Shown here piece by piece: positions 7,164 through 17,242 of a DNA stretch of 17,953 nt. The DNA is from Miltoncostaeales bacterium (GTDB taxonomy: Bacteria > Actinomycetota > Thermoleophilia > Miltoncostaeales > Miltoncostaeaceae). The DNA lies in contig JAUROO010000112.1 in NCBI GenBank assembly GCA_030829765.1, forward strand, positions 1 to 17,953, read 5' to 3'. The position numbers and the translations under genes were made by a program. Within the stretch, counting starts at the first letter, position 1. Each line of letters begins with the position of its first letter. The notes beneath the pieces were generated by a model. That model worked only from the letters and a program-made list of their open reading frames with translations. It was not told the DNA's origin and did no database searches.

Positions 7164-7613
7164 ATGGACCCCGGGGAGCCACGTCGCGGGGACCGCGGTG
7201 CGGTGCCCGCGGTCATCGCGCTCGCATCGCTCGTGCTCGTGATCAGCGTGTTCCTCCCGTGGTACACGGCGGACGTGGCGCCGCCGTTCGCGCCCGAGGC
7301 GAGTTCCGGGTGGGACGCCAGCCTGCTCGCGCGCGCGGCCTTCGCGACCGGCGTGCTGTGCCTGATCGCGTCCGGCCTCCTGTGGCTCGACACCCGGGGG
7401 TACATCCCGCTGGACGCCGACCTCGCGCGCGCCTTCGCATGGGGGTGCCTGGCGCTGTCGGTCGCCGCCACCGCGCTGGTGGCGTGGCGACTGGTCCGCC
7501 CGCCCGGGCCGGCGGAGTTCCTTGCCCGGGATGTGGGACTGTTCATCGCGCAGGCCGCGGCCATCGTGGCCCTTGTCACATCGATCGGCGCCGTGCGCCC
7601 GAGGAACCAATGA
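7164..7613 (+). CDS. four-helix integral membrane protein
   Basis: This 149-residue protein starts at ATG 7164, with TAGGAT ending six bases before the start, which suggests a leaderless mRNA. Hydrophobic helices are at about residues 15-32, 54-74, 86-108 and 125-143. TM1 ends VISVFLPWY and is followed by a loop with SGWDASLLARA, a pattern common in small actinobacterial membrane proteins. The TM1 motif echoes SLFLPW/SLFFEW in the three tandem proteins at 4630-5838, but the loops and later helices differ more, so common origin is possible rather than shown. Its stop overlaps the start of the SRPBCC gene (ATGA), so the two are probably translated together. Function is unknown. Confidence 0.85.
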   Translation: MDPGEPRRGDRGAVPAVIALASLVLVISVFLPWYTADVAPPFAPEASSGWDASLLARAAFATGVLCLIASGLLWLDTRGYIPLDADLARAFAWGCLALSVAATALVAWRLVRPPGPAEFLARDVGLFIAQAAAIVALVTSIGAVRPRNQ

Positions 7614-8059
7614 TCACCGTCGCCAGGACCATCACCGTCGCCGTCCCACGCGATCGCGCTTTTGCGCTCGTCTCCGAATTCGGACGCGCCGCCGAGTGGG
7701 ACCCGGGCCTTGCCGAGTCGCGCCAGGAGACACCCGGGGCCCCCGGACCGGGGACGGTATTTCCCATCGTCGCCGACTTCCGCGGCAAGCGCACGCCCAT
7801 GACGTACGAGATCACGGAGTGGGAACCCGGGGCACGGCTGGTGATCGAGGGGGCCGGCGAGAAGGCCACCGCGCGCGATGTGATCACCTTCGCGGACGCC
7901 CCCGGCGGGGGCACCTCCATCACCTACTCGGCGGCCCTCGGCATGTCGGGTGCACTGAAGCTCGCCGAGCCGTTCCTCAAGGGCACGTTCGAGCGGATGG
8001 CGGATGACGCCGTGGCCGGCCTCGCGGACTGGCTCGTCCGGGAGGCCGGCGCCGGCTGA
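7610..8059 (+). CDS. SRPBCC family (polyketide cyclase/dehydrase-like) protein
   Basis: It starts at ATG 7610-7612, overlapping the upstream TGA, with GAGGA just upstream, and encodes 149 residues. The N-terminus (ITVARTITVAVPRDRAFALV) plus a following aspartate- and tryptophan-rich turn (FGRAAEWDPGL) is the standard start of the START/Bet v 1-like SRPBCC fold. The segments YEITEWEPGARLVI and ITYSAALGM are consistent with the beta-strands of the fold, and the C-terminal stretch (FLKGTFERMADDAVAGLADW) with its long closing helix. Such proteins bind hydrophobic ligands in a helix-grip cavity; the ligand here is unknown. It is probably cytoplasmic and coupled to the membrane protein gene before it. 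The stop is one base from the clpB stop on the opposite strand. Confidence 0.88.
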   Translation: MITVARTITVAVPRDRAFALVSEFGRAAEWDPGLAESRQETPGAPGPGTVFPIVADFRGKRTPMTYEITEWEPGARLVIEGAGEKATARDVITFADAPGGGTSITYSAALGMSGALKLAEPFLKGTFERMADDAVAGLADWLVREAGAG

Positions 8060-8060
8060 G

Positions 8061-10651
<2,591 letters not shown>

Positions 10652-10652
<1 letters not shown>

Positions 10653-11125
10653 TAGCGGGACCTCCTCGGGTCTCGTGTGTCTGTGGGGCGGGGCACCGGA
10701 CGGAGCCCCGCGGGAATCACTCTCTTCACGCGCACGGCCGGCGGCGATGCCGCCGCCCGCACGTGGACGATCTCGGTGGACATGGCGCGGCGGGTGGCGT
10801 CGATGGCGCGCTCGTGCTCGGCGGAGCGCCGCACGACCTCGCGCTCCAGTTCGCGCACGCGGGCCATCGCGCGATCCAGTTGGCGCTCGAGGTCGAGCAC
10901 GCGCTCGATGCCTGCGAGGTTCATGCCGGCCTCCCCGAGGGCCTGGATGCGCCGCAGGCGGCCAAGGTCGGCCTGCGAGTACAGGCGGGTGCGTCCCTTG
11001 GTACGCCCCGGACGTACGAGCCCACGGCGCTCGTACATGCGGAGAGTCTGCGGGTGCATGCCGGCCATCTCGGCGGCGACGCCGATCATGAAGACGGGCC
11101 GCGTGTCATCACGCTCGGCGCTCAC
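10652..11125 (-). CDS. hspR: MerR-family heat-shock repressor HspR
   Basis: This 157-residue protein starts at GTG 11123-11125, overlapping the dnaJ stop as GTGA. The N-terminal MerR-type helix-turn-helix reads FMIGVAAEMAGMHPQTLRMY followed by ERRGLVRP and a wing containing GRTRLYSQADLGRL. It continues into a dimerisation helix (about 80-120). It lacks the cysteine-based effector site of metal-sensing MerR proteins. HspR in Actinomycetota binds the HAIR repeat and represses the dnaK operon, using DnaK as co-repressor; its place here, third gene after dnaK, and the HAIR-like repeat at 14778-14798 fit that model. The C-terminal tail (about 35 residues, Arg/Pro-rich) is probably disordered. Its stop overlaps the clpB start by one base. 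Confidence 0.95.
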
Positions 11126-12225
11126 CGGAACAGCTTCTCCCTCGGATCGCGCGTCTCGAGCGCGGCGAACGCCTCGAGTGCCTCGCGCTGCCCGTCGGTG
11201 AGCGAGGACGGCACCGCGATCCGCAACTTCGCGAGCAGCGACCCGCTGCCGGATCCGTTCAGCTTGGGTGCGCCCTTCCCCGGCACCCTCAGGGTGCGCC
11301 CGTCCTGGCTGCCCGCCGGAACGGTGATCTTCACCCGGCCGTCGAGCGTGGGCACCTCGATCTTCGCGCCGAGGGCGGCCTCGGCAACCGTGACAGGCAC
11401 CTCCACCAGGAGGTCATCCCCCTTCCGGGTGAAGACCGGACTCGGCATCACCCGGGTGATGACGTGCAGGTCACCTGCCGGACCACCACGCGCCCCGGCG
11501 CCGCCCTTGCCCTTCAGCTTGATGCGGGTGCCGTCCTTCGCCCCCGCGGGGATGCGCACGCGGATGCGGCGCTCCGCGGAGCGCACCCCGCTTCCCCGGC
11601 AGTCGGTGCAGGGGTCGTCGATGATCGTGCCGGCGCCGCCGCACTCCGGGCAGGTCTCCGGGATGGAGAAGCCGCCGATGTCACGGCCGACCGAGCCGCG
11701 GCCGTCGCACGCAGTGCACAGCCGCGGGCTCGAGCCCGGGGCGGCACCGGACCCGGAGCAGGTCGGGCAGGCCTCGGTCCTCTCGAGCGTCACGGGCACC
11801 TCCGCGCCCGACATCGCCTGGTCGAATGCGAGGGTCACCTCGACCTCCAGGTCCTGCCCGCGCCGCGAGGGCGCGGCCTGTGCCTGCCCACCCCTGCGAC
11901 CGGCGCCACCGAACATCGACCCGAACAGGTCGCCGAGATCGCCGAAGCCGGCGGCACCGCCGCCCGATCCGGCCCCGGGCCCGGCCCCGAACCCACCGCC
12001 CATGCGGGCGAACTGGCGCTCGGCGTCGTACTCGCGGCGCTTCTCGGGATCCGACAGCACATCGTGTGCGTGCGAGATCTCCTTGAAGCGCTCCGCCGCC
12101 GCCGGGTCGTCCGGGTTGGCATCCGGGTGGTGCTTGCGCGCCAGGGCCCGGTAGGCCTTCTTGATCGCCTCGGCGTCGGCATCCTCCGGGACGCCGAGGA
12201 CCGAATACAGGTCCTGGTCGCTCAG
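11122..12225 (-). CDS. dnaJ: chaperone DnaJ, apparent CTG start
   Basis: The protein is 367 residues if started at CTG 12223-12225. In this frame there is no usable ATG, GTG or TTG before a GTG at 12058-12060, and starting there would delete 55 residues and the whole HPD motif. From CTG the J domain is intact (DLYSVLGVPEDADAEAIKKA, HPD at 33-35), followed by a Gly/Phe-rich linker and a four-motif zinc-binding domain (Cys153/156, 170/173, 192/195, 206/209 as CxxCxGxG), then the two C-terminal substrate-binding barrels. GGGAGGGGG lies six bases upstream of CTG, and the start overlaps the grpE stop as CTGA, suggesting coupled re-initiation. It stimulates DnaK ATPase and delivers substrates. Gene identity is certain; the start codon is inferred. 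Confidence 0.95.
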   Translation of the reverse strand: MSDQDLYSVLGVPEDADAEAIKKAYRALARKHHPDANPDDPAAAERFKEISHAHDVLSDPEKRREYDAERQFARMGGGFGAGPGAGSGGGAAGFGDLGDLFGSMFGGAGRRGGQAQAAPSRRGQDLEVEVTLAFDQAMSGAEVPVTLERTEACPTCSGSGAAPGSSPRLCTACDGRGSVGRDIGGFSIPETCPECGGAGTIIDDPCTDCRGSGVRSAERRIRVRIPAGAKDGTRIKLKGKGGAGARGGPAGDLHVITRVMPSPVFTRKGDDLLVEVPVTVAEAALGAKIEVPTLDGRVKITVPAGSQDGRTLRVPGKGAPKLNGSGSGSLLAKLRIAVPSSLTDGQREALEAFAALETRDPREKLFR

Positions 12226-12812
12226 CTGGTGCCCCCTCCCTGCGACACCACCACGCGCGCCGGGCGGATGACGGAGTCCGACATCCGGTACCCGCGCTCG
12301 ACCACCGCGACGACGGTGCCCTCGGGGTGGTCGGGGCTGGGCAGGCTCTGCACGGCCTCATGGACGGTGGGGTCGAAGGCCTCGCCCTGGGCGGGGATCT
12401 CCTCCACGCCGCGCCCCGCGAGCAGGCCGCCGAGTTGCTGCCTCACCATGTCGACGCCCGCCACGATGCCCGCGGCACCCTGATCGCCCGCGGCCACGAG
12501 GGCCTCGAGCGCGCGCTCGAGGTTGTCGAGCACGGGCAGCAGTTCCGCCACGAGATCGCGCACGCCCGCCTCGGCGAGCAGCGGCCGCTCGCGTTCCACG
12601 CGCTTGCGGAAGTTGTCGAAGTCGGCACGGGTGCGCTGGAGCTGGTCGAGGTACTCGTCCCGCTCCGCGGTGATCCGCGCCATGTCGTCATCGGCCGCGG
12701 GCGCATCCGCGCCACCCGGCCCGGGCGCCCCATCGGGGCCCGGGGCATCCGCCTCGTGGGCGGGCACCTCGGGCTCACCGGGGGCGACCGTGTCGTCGGT
12801 TTGATCGGTCAC
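12222..12812 (-). CDS. grpE: nucleotide exchange factor GrpE
   Basis: This 196-residue protein starts at GTG 12810-12812 with GGAGG five bases upstream, 11 nt after the dnaK stop. The first ~42 residues are acidic and Pro/Ala/Gly-rich, probably disordered. A long alpha-helical dimerisation stalk follows (ARITAERDEYLDQLQRTRAD, then FDNFRKRVERE). The C-terminal beta domain carries the family signature GEAFDPTVHEAV and ends VIRPARVVVSQ. GrpE releases ADP from DnaK and so resets the chaperone cycle with DnaJ. The stop codon overlaps the proposed dnaJ CTG start. The coding sequence just before the stop contains the purine-rich stretch that probably serves as the dnaJ ribosome-binding site. Confidence 0.97.
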   Translation of the reverse strand: MTDQTDDTVAPGEPEVPAHEADAPGPDGAPGPGGADAPAADDDMARITAERDEYLDQLQRTRADFDNFRKRVERERPLLAEAGVRDLVAELLPVLDNLERALEALVAAGDQGAAGIVAGVDMVRQQLGGLLAGRGVEEIPAQGEAFDPTVHEAVQSLPSPDHPEGTVVAVVERGYRMSDSVIRPARVVVSQGGGTS

Positions 12813-12823
12813 GATGCCTCCGC

Positions 12824-14719
<1,896 letters not shown>

Positions 14720-14754
14720 GAAGAGAATTGCCTCCTGATTACGAATGCCGAAAC

Positions 14755-14773
14755 TGGATACGCCGGGTATCCA
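14755..14773. promoter_or_regulatory. perfect 7-bp inverted repeat over the dnaK -10 region
   Basis: TGGATAC (14755-14761) and GTATCCA (14767-14773) form a perfect inverted repeat with a 5-bp spacer. It overlaps the predicted -10 hexamer of dnaK and is separate from the HAIR-like repeat. It could be a second operator or a stem-loop at the very start of the transcript. No regulator for such a site is recognised in the window. Confidence 0.45.
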
Positions 14774-14797
14774 ACAACATGAGTCACTTCATATCAA
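14769..14797 (-). promoter_or_regulatory. dnaK operon promoter
   Basis: On the minus strand TTGATA (14792-14797, -35-like) and TTGGAT (14769-14774, -10-like) are 17 bp apart, the ideal sigma-70-type spacing. The -35 box is close to consensus and the -10 box is weaker. The -35 box lies inside the HAIR-like repeat, so repressor binding would block polymerase. The predicted leader to the dnaK ATG is about 45 nt. Confidence 0.55.
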
Positions 14798-14798
14798 G
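14778..14798. promoter_or_regulatory. HAIR-like HspR operator
   Basis: The minus strand reads CTTGATA, seven bases, ACTCATG. The published HAIR consensus is CTTGAGT-N7-ACTCAAG, so the left half matches 5 of 7, the right half 6 of 7, and the spacer length is exact. It lies 58-79 bases upstream of dnaK and overlaps the -35 box. With hspR as the fourth gene of the operon this supports an autoregulatory loop. Confidence 0.75.
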
Positions 14799-14882
14799 TC
14801 ATCTGCGTTATGGCTTGGTAAGGGCAGGGCACCCCTGCCGGCGCCGTGCCGATACCCTTTCCCCACATGGGCGCATCCACGA

Positions 14883-14909
14883 GAAAGGGCCCGCTCAGCG
14901 GGCCCTTTC
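14883..14909. terminator. bidirectional intrinsic terminator-like hairpin downstream of bioY
   Basis: Thirteen-base perfect arms (14883-14895 and 14897-14909) around a single base form a strong stem with a GGGCCCGC core flanked by AAA and TTT. On the minus strand it follows the bioY stop by 43 bases and is trailed by TTTCT, as in an intrinsic terminator. It insulates the dnaK promoter from bioY transcription. A second, smaller hairpin (GGCAGGG/CCCTGCC, 14823-14839) lies nearer the promoter. Confidence 0.7.
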
Positions 14910-14951
14910 CATGGTGCAGGCTGCGCTCCGCGTGGCGGAACGGGGTGAGGC

Positions 14952-15608
14952 CTAGAGCATGCCGGCGCGGGGGCCGTCCTCCTCGCGATCACGCCCGAAC
15001 CCGGTGCGCTGCAGCAGCGCCCACCCCGCGGGCAGGAGCGCGGCGACGATCACGAGCTTGAGCGCGTCGCCGAACACGAAGGGCTCGAAGCCGTACGTCC
15101 ACGCCTGGCTCCACCCGAAGGCTGCATCGGCACCCGGGGGCGTCCAGCTCGCGAGCCACGGGAGCCCGACGGCGTAGATGATCACGTTGCCGAGGATCAG
15201 CGCGAGGATCATGGGGACGACGCGCCGGTCGACGCCGCGCTCGCACAGCCAGCCCACGACGGCGGCGGCGAGGATGAAGCCGATGATGTAGCCGCCGGTG
15301 GCGCCCATGATCACGTCCCAGCCACCCGACTGCTCGGTGAAGATCGGGGCGCCCAGCGCGCCGATCGCGAAGTAGACGGCCATCGACAAGGCCCCGCGCA
15401 GGGCCCCCAGCATGCCGCCGACCAGCAGCACGGCGAGCGTCTGACCCGTGAAGGGGACGGGGAACCAGGGGATGGACACCTGGGCCAGCAGGGCCACGAG
15501 GGCCGTGCCGGCGAGGACGAGGATGACGTCGCGGACGGCGGCGCTGGACCGGGTTGCACCCCGGGGCATGACGCGGTCGGCGATCGTCCCATAGCGCACT
15601 GCGTGCAT
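14952..15608 (-). CDS. bioY: biotin transporter substrate-binding (S) component BioY
   Basis: This 218-residue protein starts at ATG 15606-15608 with AAGGAG 9 nt upstream. After a short cytoplasmic N-terminus of about 25 residues, six hydrophobic segments are visible. The BioY signature is present: VPFTGQTLAVLL in the first loop and helix 2 region (51-62), GGWDVIMGATGGYIIGF (95-111), and a final FGDALKLVIVAALLPAGW. BioY is the high-affinity biotin-binding membrane subunit of ECF-type transporters. No EcfA/EcfT (BioM/BioN) genes are next to it, so it is either a solitary BioY or uses a shared energising module encoded elsewhere. Expression is probably controlled through the inverted repeat around its -10 box. 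Confidence 0.95.
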   Translation of the reverse strand: MHAVRYGTIADRVMPRGATRSSAAVRDVILVLAGTALVALLAQVSIPWFPVPFTGQTLAVLLVGGMLGALRGALSMAVYFAIGALGAPIFTEQSGGWDVIMGATGGYIIGFILAAAVVGWLCERGVDRRVVPMILALILGNVIIYAVGLPWLASWTPPGADAAFGWSQAWTYGFEPFVFGDALKLVIVAALLPAGWALLQRTGFGRDREEDGPRAGML

Positions 15609-15633
15609 CGGGCGGAACTCCTTGAGGATGGCG

Positions 15634-15663
15634 TGTCACGGCCATGTTACCGGGCGCGTGACA
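15634..15663. promoter_or_regulatory. bioY promoter with centred inverted repeat (candidate operator)
   Basis: TGTCACG (15634-15640) and CGTGACA (15657-15663) form a perfect 7-bp inverted repeat with a 16-bp spacer. On the minus strand TAACAT (15644-15649), a good -10 hexamer for bioY, sits almost exactly at its centre. The arm spacing resembles BirA biotin operators (half sites 14-16 bp apart), although the half-site sequence differs from TTGTAAAC. No -35 box is evident. Confidence 0.5.
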
Positions 15664-15688
15664 GGGAGGTACCCGCGGGCACGTGCCA

Positions 15689-15700
15689 TAGAATGGTCGC
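15689..15700 (+). promoter_or_regulatory. -10 box for a leaderless phoU transcript
   Basis: TAGAAT (15689-15694) is followed by six bases and then the phoU ATG. This spacing would place transcription start on the A of ATG. No Shine-Dalgarno sequence lies within the usual distance (a GGGAGG at 15664-15669 is more than 30 bases upstream), which agrees with leaderless translation. Confidence 0.55.
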
Positions 15701-16357
15701 ATGGCAACCGAGCCCGCAAGCGGGATCACCGGCGGCATCGACCAGCTGCGCAGCGGCCTCATCGAGGTGGCGAGCGTCATCGTCGGCCAGGTCGAGCGCG
15801 CCGTGGATTCATGGGAGAACCAGGACCACACCGAGGCCGCTGCCGTCATCGCGGGCGACGACGAGGTTGACTTCCGCTGCAAGGAGCTTGAGCGCCTGGC
15901 CTTCGACCTGGTCCTCCTGCAGGCGCCCAAGGCGCATGACCTGCGCCTCATCCACACCGGCCTCATCATCACCGTCGCCCTCGAGAGGGTGGGTGACCTC
16001 GCCGTGGCGATCGCCCGCCGCGTGGAGGCGATGGAGCCGTCACGGCCCGTGCCCGAGGTTGACGCCCTGATCAAGCGCATGGAACCGCGGGCCATCAGCG
16101 CGCTGTCGCAGGCCGTCCAGGCATTCGCGCGCGAGGACACCGGCCTCGCGATCATCGCCCGGTCGGACGCCCGGGGCGTGCAAGACCTTCTCGAGGGGGT
16201 AATGCAGGCTGCATCGCACCACTCGGCCGACCGCGACAGCGCGCCATGGCTCGCGGGGGCCGTGCTGCTCGCCCGCCACCTCGAGCGGGTGTCGAACAAC
16301 GCCGCCGAGATCGCGGGGCGCGTGCGCTTCGTGGCCGAGGGCGGCGACCCCGTCTAG
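15701..16357 (+). CDS. phoU: PhoU-domain phosphate regulatory protein
   Basis: This 218-residue, all-helical protein starts at ATG 15701. Two PhoU repeats are visible. The first contains CKELERLAFDLVLLQAPKAH and ends TVALERVGDLAVAIAR; the second ends LLARHLERVSNNAAEIAGRV. The E-R-[VI]-[GS]-[DN]-x-A motif binds metal clusters in known PhoU structures. PhoU links the PstSCAB phosphate transporter to the PhoR/SenX3 kinase and represses the phosphate response when phosphate is plentiful. No pst genes or response regulator are nearby, but a PhoR/SenX3-like kinase lies about 11 kb to the left. The second-repeat motif has Ser-Asn-Asn where Gly-Asp-His is more usual, so metal binding there may differ. 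It diverges from bioY. Confidence 0.93.
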   Translation: MATEPASGITGGIDQLRSGLIEVASVIVGQVERAVDSWENQDHTEAAAVIAGDDEVDFRCKELERLAFDLVLLQAPKAHDLRLIHTGLIITVALERVGDLAVAIARRVEAMEPSRPVPEVDALIKRMEPRAISALSQAVQAFAREDTGLAIIARSDARGVQDLLEGVMQAASHHSADRDSAPWLAGAVLLARHLERVSNNAAEIAGRVRFVAEGGDPV

Positions 16358-16380
16358 GCGACAGGCGGCGCCGGATGGCC

Positions 16381-16411
16381 CGCGGGGCCCGGCAAGGCGC
16401 CGGACCCCGCG
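16381..16411. terminator. GC-rich hairpin between convergent phoU and secreted-protein genes
   Basis: Thirteen-base arms (16381-16393 and 16399-16411) with one mismatch enclose a five-base loop. It lies 24 bases after the phoU stop and 11 bases beyond the stop of the opposing gene, so it could end both transcripts. There is no T-run. Confidence 0.55.
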
Positions 16412-16421
16412 ATGGGGCCTC

Positions 16422-17054
16422 CTAGCAGTACGCGATGAGGTGGAACGCCTGGTTGGTCGCCACGAAGTCACCGCCGCCGCCCGGCTGGGTGTCGGTCGAC
16501 ACATCCACCTTCTGCGTCTGGCCGGCAGTGGGGATGGCCGCGATGGTCGTGGTAGCCGCCAGCGCCGTGGCCGAGAGCGTGCACTTGCTCACATCCGCCG
16601 GGAACGTCACCTGGTAGCGGCCCGCGCCACTGGTGGTCACCGTCGCGCCGGTCGTGCCCCCCGCGAGGACGGCAGCCGCCGAGACCTGCGCGTAGTAGCT
16701 CGGGTGCGCGAGGTTCGTGTTGGTCACGGTGCCATCGGCGATCTTCGCGCCCGTCACGGCCTTGTCCGCGATCTGCGACGTCGTCCACCCCTTGCCCGAG
16801 CCCTGCACGCGGCTCAGCGGCGTGACGCCGTTCTTGCCCGTGTTGGCCGCGTCGGTCTGCGTGGTGCGGATCGGGGCCAGGTAGTTCAGCGACTGGTTCG
16901 AGCGCAGCACCGCGGCCTGGGAGATGCGCTGGTTGATGAGCAGCTGCTGGGCGGTGGTGTTCGCGTTCTCGCTGGCGGCGGTACCGGAACCCACAAGAAC
17001 CGCAGCAGTGCCGATCACGGCAGCCGAGGCGATGAGGTATGGGGTGAGCTTCAT
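16422..17054 (-). CDS. secreted hypothetical protein with N-terminal signal peptide
   Basis: This 210-residue protein starts at ATG 17052-17054 with GGAGGA about six bases upstream. The N-terminus (MKLTPYLIASAAVIGTAAVL, then VGSGTAASEN) is a clear Sec signal peptide with likely cleavage near residues 25-27. The mature protein is rich in Thr, Ala, Asn and Gln and low in charge. A central IADKAVTGAKIADGTVTNTN resembles the short 'G-x-I-x-[ND]-G-[ST]' repeats seen in exported actinobacterial and fibre-like proteins. The C-terminal ~85 residues (GRYQVTFPADVSKCTLSATA onward) look beta-rich, with Cys in KCTL and at the last residue (AYC), which could form a disulfide. There is no LPxTG or lipobox. 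Function is unknown. It is probably released or held non-covalently at the surface. Confidence 0.85.
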   Translation of the reverse strand: MKLTPYLIASAAVIGTAAVLVGSGTAASENANTTAQQLLINQRISQAAVLRSNQSLNYLAPIRTTQTDAANTGKNGVTPLSRVQGSGKGWTTSQIADKAVTGAKIADGTVTNTNLAHPSYYAQVSAAAVLAGGTTGATVTTSGAGRYQVTFPADVSKCTLSATALAATTTIAAIPTAGQTQKVDVSTDTQPGGGGDFVATNQAFHLIAYC

Positions 17055-17242
17055 GGACTGTCCTCCGGGATTGAGTACGTGGCGTCGAACCTAGGTCGGG
17101 TGGCGTGGGCCGCAACCCCGGTGCACCGGTCCTTACAAAAACCTGACCGCCCGGGGGCAAAAACATTCCGGATGCAGCGGATCTTCCATTATTTGCCTGC
17201 ATGCAGCGGTATTGCACGGGTCAGTGATACGGTGCATCGCCT
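17055..17242. promoter_or_regulatory. divergent promoter region, secreted protein / metF
   Basis: Toward the left, TTGCGG and TAGGTT (minus strand, -10 at 17088-17093, 16-bp spacer) make a plausible promoter about 35 bases before the secreted-protein start. Toward the right, TGATACGGT (17225-17233) is an extended -10 box nine bases before the metF ATG, predicting a near-leaderless mRNA. Between them lie a 9-bp direct repeat ATGCAGCGG (17172-17180 and 17201-17209) and a 10-bp palindrome CTGCATGCAG (17197-17206) overlapping the second copy. These could be binding sites. Confidence 0.45.

Noticed and set aside
6817..7182. 121-residue version of the GYD protein
   Set aside because: The extension crosses the divergent promoter and the start of the 7164 gene. 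AAGGAGG before GTG 7099-7101 marks the true start.
11122..12060. 312-residue DnaJ starting at GTG 12058-12060
   Set aside because: This would drop the HPD-bearing J-domain core, although the in-frame sequence upstream encodes a perfect J domain. The CTG start is preferred.
14720..14951. CIRCE element or riboswitch before dnaK or after bioY
   Set aside because: No TTAGCACTC-N9-GAGTGCTAA match, and no conserved riboswitch core was recognised. The structures seen are explained by HAIR, a short palindrome and terminator hairpins.
14728..14955. Short plus-strand open frame upstream of dnaK
   Set aside because: It spans the HAIR-like operator, the promoter and the terminator hairpin, with no ribosome-binding site and no protein-like composition.
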